Source of the DNA: Synaphobranchus kaupii
Lineage: Eukaryota; Chordata; Actinopteri; Anguilliformes; Synaphobranchidae
DNA: 64,000 nt
NCBI GenBank assembly: GCA_029718625.1
Contig: CM056379.1
Coordinates: 68,628,670 to 68,692,669, forward strand
Direction: 5' to 3'
The translations under genes were made by a program, and so were the position numbers. This document shows positions 54,000-64,000 of the stretch, piece after piece (within the stretch, counting starts at the first letter, position 1; the number at the start of each line of letters is the position of its first letter). The notes under the pieces were generated by a model. The model saw only the letters and a program-made list of their open reading frames with translations, was not told the origin of the DNA and did no database searches.

Positions 54000-54360
54000 A
54001 CAGGCGTTCATCTCGATTGTTTCCTGTTTCCGGTTTGGTAAGTGACTGAGCTGTGCTACTGAGCTGTGCTGTAGAAAAGTTTGGTGGTGATCCTTTTGTG
54101 CTGGCAAATCTGCAAATTTGTGATTGTTCTTAAAAACAAAACAAAATATATTAGGCTACAAACTAACGTTAGGTAAGACAAATTCGCTGCTGAGTGAGCC
54201 GCTAAGGAGCCAGCAGTGTTAGGTTAGGTTAGGTTAGGTAAAGCAAAACAAAGTTGCTGCCGAGCCGGCCTCTACGGAACCAGCAGTATTGATCCTGAGT
54301 TGATCTTGCTTCCGACGAATTTTGTATATCTTCTAATACAAGGGTAAGCTATGGCTTTGT

Positions 54361-55246
54361 TTGACCCCTCAGTCTCTGCCATTCCTCGCTCGGTTTCTCT
54401 TTCCTCACCCTATTGGGCTATCTCTTGCCTGTTATGTGACATGTTTACTTATTCCTTCTCCACCATTAGTGGGAACTTTACTTGATAAGTGTAAATTAAA
54501 TGCTAGGTTGACTGAGAAGATAGCCGATTTGGAATCTCGCATCCGTACCCTACATCAAATTCGAGAAAGCGAAAAGTTAATAGAATCCTTCTCGTTTTCG
54601 GGTGCTCCAGCTAGCCCGTCCCCAACTAATGTTAGAATTCCGAAAATGCCTCCGCAGCAAGGTAACAGCAGGTGGATTACAGTTCGCGAATGTAGTCGTA
54701 AGCCCCCGGTACTCCACCAACCACCAATTCGGGTTTCAAATAGGTTCTCTCCCCTGAGCAATGCACCTTTGGTAAAACCGGCTTAAAAAGCTTTGATAAT
54801 CGGTGATTCCATTCTATGAAACGTGGAAATTGCGAGTCCAAAGACCGTAGTTCAGTGCATTCCTGGTACTAGAGCGACCGACATAGAAGCAAATTTAAAA
54901 ATGCTGGCTAAAGCTAATTGTAAATTTTCTAGCATTGTTATTCACGTTGGCGCAAATGATGCAATCGGAGATAACAAAAAGTAATTTTGAATCGGGATGT
55001 GAAGTAGCAAAACGGTTGTCTAACACTGTTATTTGCGCTGGGCCCATTCCTTCTGACGAAACTTATAGGAGACTAACGTCACTAAATCGTCGGTGTCCCT
55101 TTAATAATGTCGGCTATATAGATCATTGGCACACTTTTTGGGGGAGGCCTAATCTTTTAAAAAGAGATGGTGTTCACCCCACGTGGGAGGGTTCAGCTCT
55201 TATCTCTAAAAATCTGGCCTATAGTCTTAGAAATGCAAGTCCCTGA
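54361..55246 (+). pseudogene. LINE D ORF1 with SGNH hydrolase-like domain
   Basis: The first part (to 54786) has a coiled-coil-like ARLTEKIADLESRIRTLHQI and a basic proline-rich tail. After a stop at 54784-54786 and another in codon 12 thereafter, the esterase-like domain follows: ALIIGDSI (GDS, 54802-54810), HVGANDA, CAGPIPSDETYRRLTSLN and KRDGVHPTWEGSALI (catalytic D..H). Such lipase/esterase-like ORF1 domains are known in CR1/L2 LINEs. Stops and frameshifts show it is dead. Confidence 0.8.
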
Positions 55247-55992
55247 CTAATTAGAGCCAAGGCCAGGAAGAACCATCTAGGGTTCACCCTTTAGAAATTG
55301 AAACTGTGTCTGTCCCCTGTGTTCAAAACCATGTCAAATCTGTCAAAAACCGTGAAGTTTGTTTTAATAATCTGATTAATATTAAAACAAAACACAATCC
55401 TATTAGCTCAAATGATATCACTACCATGAGAGTTGGCTTATTAAATATAAGATCCCTTAATTCCAAGGCAGCTATTGTGAACTAACTAATCTCAGACTGC
55501 TCTCTTGATATACTATGTTTAACTGAAACATGGCTGAAAGCGGATGAGAACTTTAAATTAAATGAATCCTCTCCACCTAGGTTCATATATAGCCAAAACC
55601 CACGTCTCTGTTGAAGAGGGGGTGGGGTTGCTGTTATTTATAAATCTGTCTTTCAGTCAATTCCAAAATTGGAGTATGCCTTTGATTCATTTGAAGTGTT
55701 AGTTATGAACACTCAGCCAGCAGTGGTTGGTAGAAACCGCCACCTCTTCTCAGCCTATTTTTGTGACTGTCTATAGACCTCCTGCCCCATATTCTGGCTT
55801 TATTCATGAATTTGCAGATTTACTTTCTCATTTAGCTGTAAGTGTTAATATTGGGTGATTTTAACCTGCATCTTGAAAATACAGATGATCCTTTTACCTC
55901 AGCATTTATGGCCATTTTGGAATCAATTGGTTTCATTCAAAATGTTGTCGGCCCCACACATTATCATAGTCATACTTTAGACCTGGTCTTAA

Positions 55993-57838
55993 AGGTATAC
56001 TATGTAGTTTCATTGTAAACAACTTGTTCTTTGTTTACATTAAAATTTTCTCCACAAAAAACATTGTATGTATCCTTGTGGTCTAATAAACATGCTGAAT
56101 GTGTTTCATACCTCATAAGTCGTTCGCAAAGTGTTTTTTGCTAGAACTGTTGATATCCCGCCACCATTTTTAAAGCCAGAGACAGCTAAAATTGTGTAAA
56201 CGTCATGAATGGGCGGTTCCTGCCATTTGATTGACATGGCTAGGCCATGTAGGCAGGCTTCCACGTAAGCTCTTATTTTAGTTAGGCTACTTACTTTTAC
56301 TTACGAGTCGTCAGTACAATTTAGACATTTAGGGCCGAAACATACCTAATTTACATTACATTACAGTCATTTAGCAGACGCTTAAATCCAAAGCGACATA
56401 CAATTGTCAGGTTTCTGCATTCTGTCTTTGTTTGTACATTTATGTTTCTTATTGTGAGCTTGTTTGTTTATTCTTATTAGTTTCTTTATCATTTTTCTTA
56501 TCTTGCATTTATTTTCATTTATGGCTTCACTGTTCCGTGTTTGTATTACCATCACTTCCCTGTCTTCGTTACACTATTCGGGAGCCTTTGGTGATTTTGG
56601 GTTTCGTTGTATTTCCACTCTCGTTTACTTCCTTCTTTACTAATAACCCTTGTTAATACTACTAATCCACTAATTACTGCTAACTACTTAGAATTAGGTT
56701 TCTTACTAATATACTAACGACGAACTTGTAAATAATACTAATCAACTAATTTACTAACGTCAGGGAATTAGAGTTTCGACTAACCTACTAATTTACTAAT
56801 GCAATCTTAGTTTCCATCTGCAGCTGTTTTTCGTTTCTTCTATTGTATCTCTTTATATCTATATCTTTCTGTGATTCTCTACTCGCTACAGCTGTACCTC
56901 ATTTCCACATTCCTCTGTCTCATTGTGTGCACGGGTTTCTCCCAATCCAGGTCACATCTTTTCTGTATGTTAACTGTTTAGTCCTGTCCGTGTCTTTCGT
57001 CTTCCCTCATTATTGTATTATCAGAACAGATAAGACCAAGCACATCCTTCCCATAACGTAGCAGCTATCCCTAGTAATGAACATTGAATGTAGTTCACAG
57101 TAAATTGTACCTCACGCAAATACGCGAATGTGGACGCTTCGAGCTACGCGAACAGTTTTTCTTTTGCCATGACATTTGTGAAATACAAGCCAGAGCATTG
57201 CAGCAAGGGACAATATTGAATTGAATTGAATAGTGTTGAATAACTTTTATTTTCCCGTTTGGGAACTTCAGTTGTAGCCCCAGCAACAACAAAAAGACAG
57301 TGGGGCAGACCCACAGCACACAAACATATCAAAGACATTCAGTAGAATAATTTCATTAATCAAGTGAATCAAAGTGGAATACAGCCATGCTGCCATGATT
57401 AAAAATAGCTCCCGCTGTCCCGAGATGTCCAGTGGCATAGCAGGCAACAACAGTAAACAACTTTCTTGTTCAATCTGTGCTTTACCTCCGGTTTGTCCAA
57501 CACAAATGTCATGGCAAAAGAAAAACTGTTCGTGTAGCTCAAAGTGTCCATGTTCGCGTATTTGCGTGAGGTATGTTTCTGCCCTTACTCATTAGCAAGA
57601 TGTTTTCAGCCGAGGAGATAATATCATTATAAAAATAGCGACCATACACCTAGCTAAGTCTATTGTAGTGATGTTTGTTTATTGTTGACAATAGTCTATT
57701 TATCATGTTTCACCAAACCTTGATCATGTTAATGGAGACTACGTTACATGCTCAAAGCATATAAGTTAGTAATCTTAGCTATTGCTCTGTAAATTTGACC
57801 ACTGTTCATTTTCATGACTGAAACTACATTGTATACCT
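55993..57838. mobile_element. TTAA-flanked element (Kolobok/T2-like) in LINE D
   Basis: TTAA at 55989-55992 and 57839-57842. Ends AGGTATACTATGTAGTTTCA and (inverse) AGGTATACAATGTAGTTTCA. No transposase. It contains an internal foldback, whose left arm (GGGCCGAAACATACCT...CACGCAAATACGCG) is itself interrupted by a LINE-B-type tail; the right arm is at about 57500-57585. Confidence 0.82.
56348..57108 (-). mobile_element. LINE-B-type 3' tail nested in the TTAA element
   Basis: TTACATTACATTACAGTCAT then TTAGCAGACGCTT at 56351-56385 matches the 3' end of LINE B. The region 57030-57105 (CACATCCTTCCCATAACGTA, GCAGCTATCCCTAGTAATGA) matches the LINE B 3' UTR again. 56408-57030 between them is foreign, so a further insertion is likely. 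Confidence 0.6.
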
Positions 57839-60204
57839 TTAAGTTTTGATACTGATATTGTTAATGTTAAAATTCACTCACATAATCCTATTCTGTCTGA
57901 CCATTTCCTCATTACTCTGCAGTTAAAATTAGCCCACTCTGTAGCATCTGAATTCAGAACGTATACAGGTCGCACTATCACTACCTCCACTACTAGAAAC
58001 TTTATTCATGTGCTACCTGATTACTTTGATTTAGACACTTCATCCAGCTCCCTGTCAACCAATGATCTGGCAGAGGAATTAGCTACTGCTCTACGTAAAA
58101 CCACTGAAGTAGTTGCTCCATTAAAAAAGCAAAAAAGTAATTGAGAAGAGGCTTGCCCCTTGGTACACCGACCGCACGTGGGCTCTTAAACAAAAGTCTC
58201 GGCAGCTTGAACGCAAATGGTGTTCCACTAAACTGCAGGTTTTCCACTTGGCCTGGAAAGAGAGTCTTAGTACCTATAAACATGCTCTCTCCAATGCTAG
58301 GTCCTCTTACTTTTCAGAGCTTATACAAGAAAATAAGACCAATCCCCAATTTCTATTCAGAACAGTTGCTGAACTGACTAATAATCATGCAGCAACTAAC
58401 CCTCAAATTCCATCTCATGTAGTAGTAATGATTTCTTGAATTTCTTTAGTGGTAAAATAATTGGAATTAGGAAAAAGATCACACAAGTTAGTGACCATGG
58501 TTTTGACGATATAGAACTGCCTCCTAGACACACTGAACGTCTTGAATCGTTTACTCCCATACTTGAGCGCGAACTAATTAAGTTAGTTTCTTCAAAATCA
58601 TCCACCTGTCTTCTAGACCCCATACCCACAAAGTTATTGAAGGAGATATTGCCTATGCTCATCAAACCAATTCTTCATTTAATGAACTCATCATTGCTAT
58701 CGGGCCATGTTCCTACATGAATTTAAATTGGCAGAAATCAAGCCACTACTTAAGAAACCAAATTTGGATCCCTCTGTCCTGGCTAATTATAGACCCATTT
58801 CAAACCTCCCATTTTTATCAAAGATTCTTGAGAAATGTGTTGCGCAACAGCTTTCTTCATTTTTACATACTAATAATGTGTATGAGACGTTTCAATCTGT
58901 ATTTAGGAAGCACCATAGCACTGAGACCACCCTTGCCCTAGTAATGAATGACTTGTTCCTCTGTCTGGACTGTGGCTGTATTTCTATTCTTGTTTTACTT
59001 GACCTGAGCACTGTCTTTGATATTATAGACCATCATATTCTCCTCCGCAGGCTAGAAAATTTAGTTGGTCTTACCGGGCATGCTCTTTTGTGGTTTAAAT
59101 CTTATCTCTATGATAGATCCCACTTTGTTATGGTAAACAATCAGTCCTCTGAATTTTCTAGGGTGAACTTTGGAGTACCACAAGAATCGGTTTTGGGTCC
59201 TCTGCTCTTTTCTCTTTACATGCTCCCTCTTGGGATCATTATAAGCAGACATGGTGTTAACTACCACTGCTACGCAGATGAAACACAACTTTATATATCA
59301 GTTAAGCCAGGTGAAGTTGACCAGTTGTCTAAACTAGAGACCTGTCTCAAAGATGTAAAGGCCTGGATGACCTAAAATCTCCTTTTATTGAACTCAGATA
59401 AGACTGAGATATTAGTATTAGGTCCCAAATCCCTTCGAGATAAATTCTTACAGCTTCCCTTAAATTTAGATTGCTTCTCTGTCTCCACCAACAAGGTTGT
59501 TAAAAACCTTGGCGTAATTATTGATTCAGATCTCTCCTTTCAGCCCCATATTAACAATATCACAAGAATGGCCTTCTTCCACCTGAGAAATATATCTAAA
59601 TTAAGGAATATATCTAAATCCCTGGAGGATGCTGAAAAAATGGTTCATGCCTTTGTAACCTCTCGACTATATTACTGTAATGCTTTATTGTCTGGTTGCA
59701 CTGGCTCAGCCCTGAATCGTCTCCAGCTTGTACAGAATGCAGCTGCTAGGGTTCTTACTAGAACCAAGAAATGGGAGCATATCAGCCCGGTGCTCAAAAC
59801 TCTTCATTGGCCACCTGTCAAATTCAGAATTGACGAAAAGATTTTACTTCTAGCGTTTAAAGCTTTAAATGGCTTGGCCCCTGAATATCTTAGTGACTTA
59901 CTCATTCCTTATTGTCCTCCTAGATTACTTCGCTCTCAAAGTGCTGGCTATTTGAAAATTCCTATTATATCTAAAATTACAACGGGTGGCAGAGCTTTCA
60001 CTTGCAGAGCTCCTTTTTTATGGAATAATCTTCCCATGTATGTACGGGCTTCACACACACTTTCTGTCTTGTGTAGGCTAAAAACGTACCTCTTTAGTCA
60101 ATCCTATAGTTAAGGATGTCGGGGTGGCGGGGGGGGCCTAACCTTCTCTTTTCCTCTCTCACCCTGAGCTGCAGATTACTCCGGCCCGTCCCCCCTCGCG
60201 CCCT

Positions 60205-60730
60205 GAGTTTGCAGACTGCTCCAGTTATGCCCCTCACCCTGAGTTTGCAGACTGCTCCAGTTATGCCCCTCACCCTGAGTTTGCAGACTGCTCCAGTTAT
60301 GCCTCTCACCCTGAGTTTGCAGACTGCTCCAGTTATGCCCCTCACCCTGAGTTTGCAGACTGCTCCAGTTATGCCCCTCACCCTGAGTCTGCAGACTGCT
60401 CCAGTTATGCCCCTCACCCTGAGTTTGCAGACTGCTCCAGTTATGCCCCTCACCCTGAGTTTGCAGACTGCTCCAGTTATGCCCCTCGCCCTGAGTTTGC
60501 AGACTGCTCCAGTTATGCCCCTCACCTTGAGTTTGCAGACTGCTCCAGTTATGACCCTCACCCTGAGTTTGCAGACTGCTCCAGTTATGCCCCTCACCCT
60601 GAGTTTGCAGACTGCTCCAGTTATGCCCCTCGCCCTGAGTTTGCAGACTGCTCCAGTTATGCCCCTCACCTTGAGTTTGCAGACTGCTCCAGTTATGACC
60701 CGCACCCTGAATTTGCAGACTGCTTCGGAC
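60205..60730 (+). repeat. 36-bp minisatellite in the LINE D 3' UTR
   Basis: About 15 copies of a 36-bp unit containing GAGTTTGCAGACTGCTCCAG and TTATGCCCCTCACC. Variants show a four-unit higher-order pattern repeated twice toward the right end. Because 36 is a multiple of three, both strands stay open for about 230 codons; these are not genes. Confidence 0.93.
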
Positions 60731-61075
60731 CTGTCCCTCCTTTGGTTTATCCTCCCGACTTCACGCAACCGGAGTCCCAGATGCATCAGCTCGCCCCTTT
60801 GAACTGATTATTGAATTGACTATTACCATTCAGTCCACCTTTAGTCTAAACCGGGCACCCCCTCTTTAGCCAGATTTGTTCCCACTGGGGAGTTTTTTCT
60901 CGCCACTGTTCAGTGTTTTTTCTCCCCTACCGGGGAGTTTTTTACCTCATTTTGCTGGTTGGGGGCTAAGGCTTGGTTTTTTCCTCAACTTCCTTCTGTT
61001 TCCCTGTGCAGCGTCTTTGTGACAGTTCTCTGTAAAAAGCGCAATACAAATAAAATTTAATTTAATTGAATTGAA

Positions 61076-61710
61076 TGTCATATACACCCATATACAGCAA
61101 TAAAGAACAGAAATGGTCATATCTCAAAATTTCCACAGTGGAATGTCTTAATACTTGGCATCTCGAATGGACCTTGGTAATTGTTACTAAATTGAAATTC
61201 ATGAGTAATTATGGGAAAATCCTGTGTAATGGTATGTCAATGCTAGTGTTGCCCTATACACCCATGTACAGCAACAATGAACATAATAGGGCATATCTCA
61301 TCATTTCCACAGTAAAACTGCTTCATACTTGGCAGGCATATAGAATGGGCCTAGGTAAATGTCATTCATTGACCTTTGTAAGTAATTATCGTAAACTCCT
61401 GTGTAATGGTCTGTCAATGATAGTGGAGCCATATACACCCATATGCAGCAATAAAGAACAGAAATGGTCATATCTCAATATTTCCACAGTAGAATGTCTT
61501 TATGCTGAGCAGGCATATAGAATGGACCTTGATAAATGTAATTCAGTTGACCTTTGTGAGTAATTATGGGAAAATACTGTGTAATGGTCTGTCAATGATA
61601 GTCTTGCCATACGTATATACCCATATACAGCAATAAAGAACAGAAATGGTCATATCTCAAGATTTCCACAGTAGAATGTCTTCATACATGGCAGGCCTAT
61701 AAATGAATCA
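61076..61710. repeat. ~177-bp satellite, segment 3
   Basis: About three and a half units, with TATACACCCA blocks at 61081, 61255 and 61432 and a variant at about 61614 (spacing 174-182 bp). Confidence 0.88.
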
Positions 61711-62490
61711 TCTAATCATCTGTCAGTTAACGTTAGCTAACTAGTGACTGATTACGAACAACAAACTAGACAGCAGAACTGCTCCCAGATGCGATCAGAA
61801 TTGTAAAAAAATATTGAAGGCAAATAATAGCCATAGTTGGCTAGCCAGTGTTCTGAAATCATGATGGCTCAAATCCTGACACAGATCTCACTGTTTGACA
61901 GTGTGACAGCCCAACATGGCTCTGACAGCAGGGTGCCCACACTGACTGAGTGACACACACACACACACACACGAAAATAACGTTAAGCACAATGCACAGC
62001 CGTAATTAATCACAAAACGCCTACCTTTTTTCATAACCGAATCCCGTTAAATCCATTCCATTTTGGATAAGTAGACGCCCTTCCCACGTTGTTTTGCAAG
62101 TTAAATTAATCCAAAACGTGCGGGCAGCCTTAACATTAATTCCTCCAAGTCCCAGCAAAGTTAGTCTTCTTTACTATCTACAGCGATGATGTTGAGCATG
62201 TTGTGCACTCAAGTAAACGTGGTTGCCCTCAAATAAACCAAATGTAATGCCTGATTGGCATGCAAAACATGTCAAACATTTTGTTTTGCTTTAGCTGATA
62301 CATTTGATCGGTCATCTGTGTCTACACGTGTCACCAATCAGTCAACGTGGATGAAAAATACACCATCCAATCGTGTTACTGCATTCAGCTACTGAACCAA
62401 AATCGTTTTGTAGCCAATTGGCTATTGCCAGAACTTAATTTGGGAGGAGTGACTGTCTGTATAGATTTGAAGTTACAAATATATGCTTGG
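61711..62490. other. Gene-free stretch
   Basis: No gene recognised. Contains a (CA)n microsatellite at about 61951-61972. Confidence 0.5.
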
Positions 62491-63845
62491 TGTTACGATC
62501 CTGGGAAGGTTTTGGACCTAAATGCACGACTGGGAGGCAGATTCAATGAAGGGATGTTTATTTTTAAATTAAGTTTAGGGGTAGTCCCAAAACTGTACAG
62601 GAAAAGCAAAACACAATTATCACACTGGGTAATGTCAGGAAGCCCGGAACGAACTGCTCCAAGCCGGAGCTGGACTTGAGGGTCCGGAACGGGTTCCAAG
62701 CCGGAACTGGACTGGATAGTAGGTGAAGGCAACACCTGGACTGGACTGGAACTGGACCGGGAGGTCCACTCAGGAAACGGGTTCTGGAACGGATTTGTTC
62801 CAAACCGGAACTGGACTGAAGAGGTAGGTGCACGACTCACACCTGGACAGGACTGGAACTGGACCGGGAGGTCCACTCTGGAACTGGGCTCAGGAACGGA
62901 TTGTTCCAAACAGGAACTGGACTGAAGAGGTAGGTGCACGACTCACTACGGCTGGACTGGAACTGGGCCGGGACGACTGCACCGGTACGGGGCAAAAAGC
63001 AGAGGGAGGTTAGTTTGGGAGTAGGCACGGGAAGGACCGGGAGGTTCTCACAGGGGTGCAGGGTTTGACAGGTAGGTAGCTGGTGAAGCACGGCAGAACT
63101 GGGTAGTGTGGCGTAGCTGCGGTAGGTCCGGTTGGAGCTGACTGGTCTCCAGGGCTCCCGGAACCGTAACCGAAGACCTTGGTGGCTGCTTCGGCCGGAC
63201 AGGAACAACTGGAGGGTAGCCAGGTTATAACGCCACCACGGATCCTACACGAGCTGGAGGTGGAGGTACCGCAACACACACAAACAAACACGGGGAAAAC
63301 GAATACTGCAATGGAAGACTGGAAGCCGGGTAAACTGGAGGTTGAAGGAAGACAGGTTAGCTGCATGCAATACTGAAATGACAGGGGAGGTAAACTACCA
63401 ATCTGTAGATCGCCAGAACTAAACACTGTAAGGGGATAATATCCCACAACCAAGCGAATAGCACTTTTAAAGACCAGGAGCGAATAGCATGAACACCGAG
63501 TGAGGATAGTTAACAAACAGTAACAGGGTCAGAACGGTAACACACGTAATGAACCGACAAAGCAGGGGAGACAGCAGGTGGGTTAAATAAGGGAGTGAGA
63601 TTGGAATCAACAAGGCACAGGTGCGGAAAGTAACCGGGAGTGCTTGTTAATTAGACAGGTGAGAAATGCAAGAAACGAGAGGGGAAGGTGATAGGCGGAA
63701 ACCAAACTGGGAAACAAAGAGAGCCAAACAGAGGGGAAACGCCCAGCCTGAAGCAGAGGGGAAAACACGGACAAGGGAATCCAACAAGACACGGAGGGAC
63801 ATGACAAAACCGGGAAAACGGACTGAATGGGAACGGAACGTCACA
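62491..63845 (-). mobile_element. Gypsy-like 3' LTR (minus strand)
   Basis: Bounded by TGTTACGATCC (62491) and GGAACGTCACA (63845), giving TG...CA ends on the minus strand (TGTGACG...GTAACA). Immediately right, GTACCCCCCCCCTAAAAAGG is a polypurine tract on the minus strand, so this is the downstream LTR and the element continues beyond the window. Length 1355 bp. Open frames across it show only low-complexity peptides. It includes an imperfect ~125-bp tandem duplication at 62740-62945. Confidence 0.65.
62740..62945. repeat. Tandem duplication inside the LTR
   Basis: GGACTGGAACTGGACCGGGA and GAACTGGACTGAAGAGGTAG each occur twice, about 115-125 bp apart, with the same downstream GTGCACGACTCAC. 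Confidence 0.8.
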
Positions 63846-64000
63846 GTACCCCCCCCTAAAAAGGACGCCTCCTGGCGTCCAACAGAAACACCACCGGAGG
63901 AAGAGGGCAGGAATGTTCAGGAGGTCGGCCACAGTGCGGACTGAACCGCACAGGAGGCCAGACGTGGCGCGGGCGGAGCCGCTCAGGAGGCCGGCCGTGG
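63846..64000 (-). mobile_element. Gypsy-like internal region, 3' edge
   Basis: The polypurine tract is followed by G+C-rich sequence with repeated CAGGAGGCC(G/A)G.CGTGG blocks reaching the window end. No pol domain is visible in this short piece. Confidence 0.5.

Larger units (their letters stand above)
55426..60113 (+). pseudogene. LINE D ORF2 (endonuclease and RT), interrupted
   Basis: Starts MRVGLLNIRSLNSKAAIVN; endonuclease landmarks CLTETWL, RGGGVAVIYK and, after the insertion, ILSDHFLIT. RT landmarks: LANYRPISNLPFLSKILEK, FRKHHSTETTLALVMND, LVLLDLSTVFDIIDH, FGVPQESVLGPLLFSLYM and HCYADETQLYIS. The catalytic YADD has become YADE and PQG has become PQE. A stop at 59373-59375 precedes the C-terminal frame (59388-60113). 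Multiple other stops lie in the endonuclease region. Confidence 0.87.
54000..61075 (+). mobile_element. L2-like LINE D, nearly full length
   Basis: Runs from a 5' UTR (about 54000) through an SGNH-type ORF1 and an endonuclease-RT ORF2 to a 3' UTR ending in AAATTTAATTTAATTGAATT at about 61073. Satellite lies on both sides. Excluding the TTAA-flanked insertion (55993-57838) it is about 5.2 kb. Both ORFs contain stops. The same family gives copy A at 34155-35328. Confidence 0.9.

Noticed and set aside
54219..54239. TTAGG repeats suggesting telomeric DNA
   Set aside because: Only four copies, inside the 5' UTR of LINE D; fish telomeres use TTAGGG.
60205..60730. CRISPR-like array of 36-bp repeats
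   Set aside because: Units are directly adjacent with no unique spacers, and the DNA is from a vertebrate.
60094..60802. Two overlapping open frames of about 230 codons on opposite strands
   Set aside because: Both arise from a 36-bp repeat whose length is a multiple of three; peptide is a 12-residue repeat with no domain, inside a LINE 3' UTR.
62347..63516. Open frames up to 168 codons in the right-edge LTR
   Set aside because: Driven by tandem repeats and biased composition; no retroviral domain.

Overview
The window is nuclear DNA from a ray-finned fish. It holds intron-bearing vertebrate gene structure, many Tc1-type transposons, L2/CR1-like LINEs, hAT, PIF/Harbinger-like and TTAA-flanked elements, LTR retrotransposon pieces and satellite arrays. 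The species cannot be named from the sequence. Only one host gene looks intact. Positions 2088-8726 (+) hold the last six coding exons of plekhm1, the Rab7/LC3/HOPS adaptor of late endosomes and lysosomes. A long 3' UTR follows, with a poly(A) signal near 10850. The 5' half of the gene, with the RUN domain, must lie left of the window.

Layout. 1-1565: the end of a hAT element and a Tc1 transposase relic. 2088-10880: plekhm1. 11768-14342: two Tc1-like elements. 14345-19510: an array of ~150-bp satellite units broken by two PIF/Harbinger-like elements that share one TTA and by a 1.6-kb LTR. 19548-26040: a non-LTR retrotransposon (-) cut in two by a 3.9-kb hAT element with a perfect 8-bp target duplication. 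26040-32900: duplicated segments and inverted-repeat elements, one of which carries a nested Tc1. 33207-38775: a decayed seven-exon gene for a cellular DDE-integrase-like protein. Its first intron holds an LINE copy, a perfect 36-bp-arm hairpin and a templated 231-bp insertion. 39970-45910: an inverted-repeat element, LINE fragments and a deleted Tc1 element. 47170-61710: a ~177-bp satellite array carrying a Tc1, an L2-like LINE (-) and a nearly complete L2-like LINE (+). The last contains a TTAA-flanked element and a 36-bp minisatellite. 62491-64000: a Gypsy-like LTR (-) and the edge of its internal region.

Functionally the window is one conserved autophagy/lysosome gene followed by about 50 kb of nested transposon and satellite DNA. 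The observations most worth follow-up are the multi-exon integrase-like pseudogene, the template-switch-like rearrangement in its first intron, the hAT insertion that exactly splits a LINE reading frame, and the nested satellite history.
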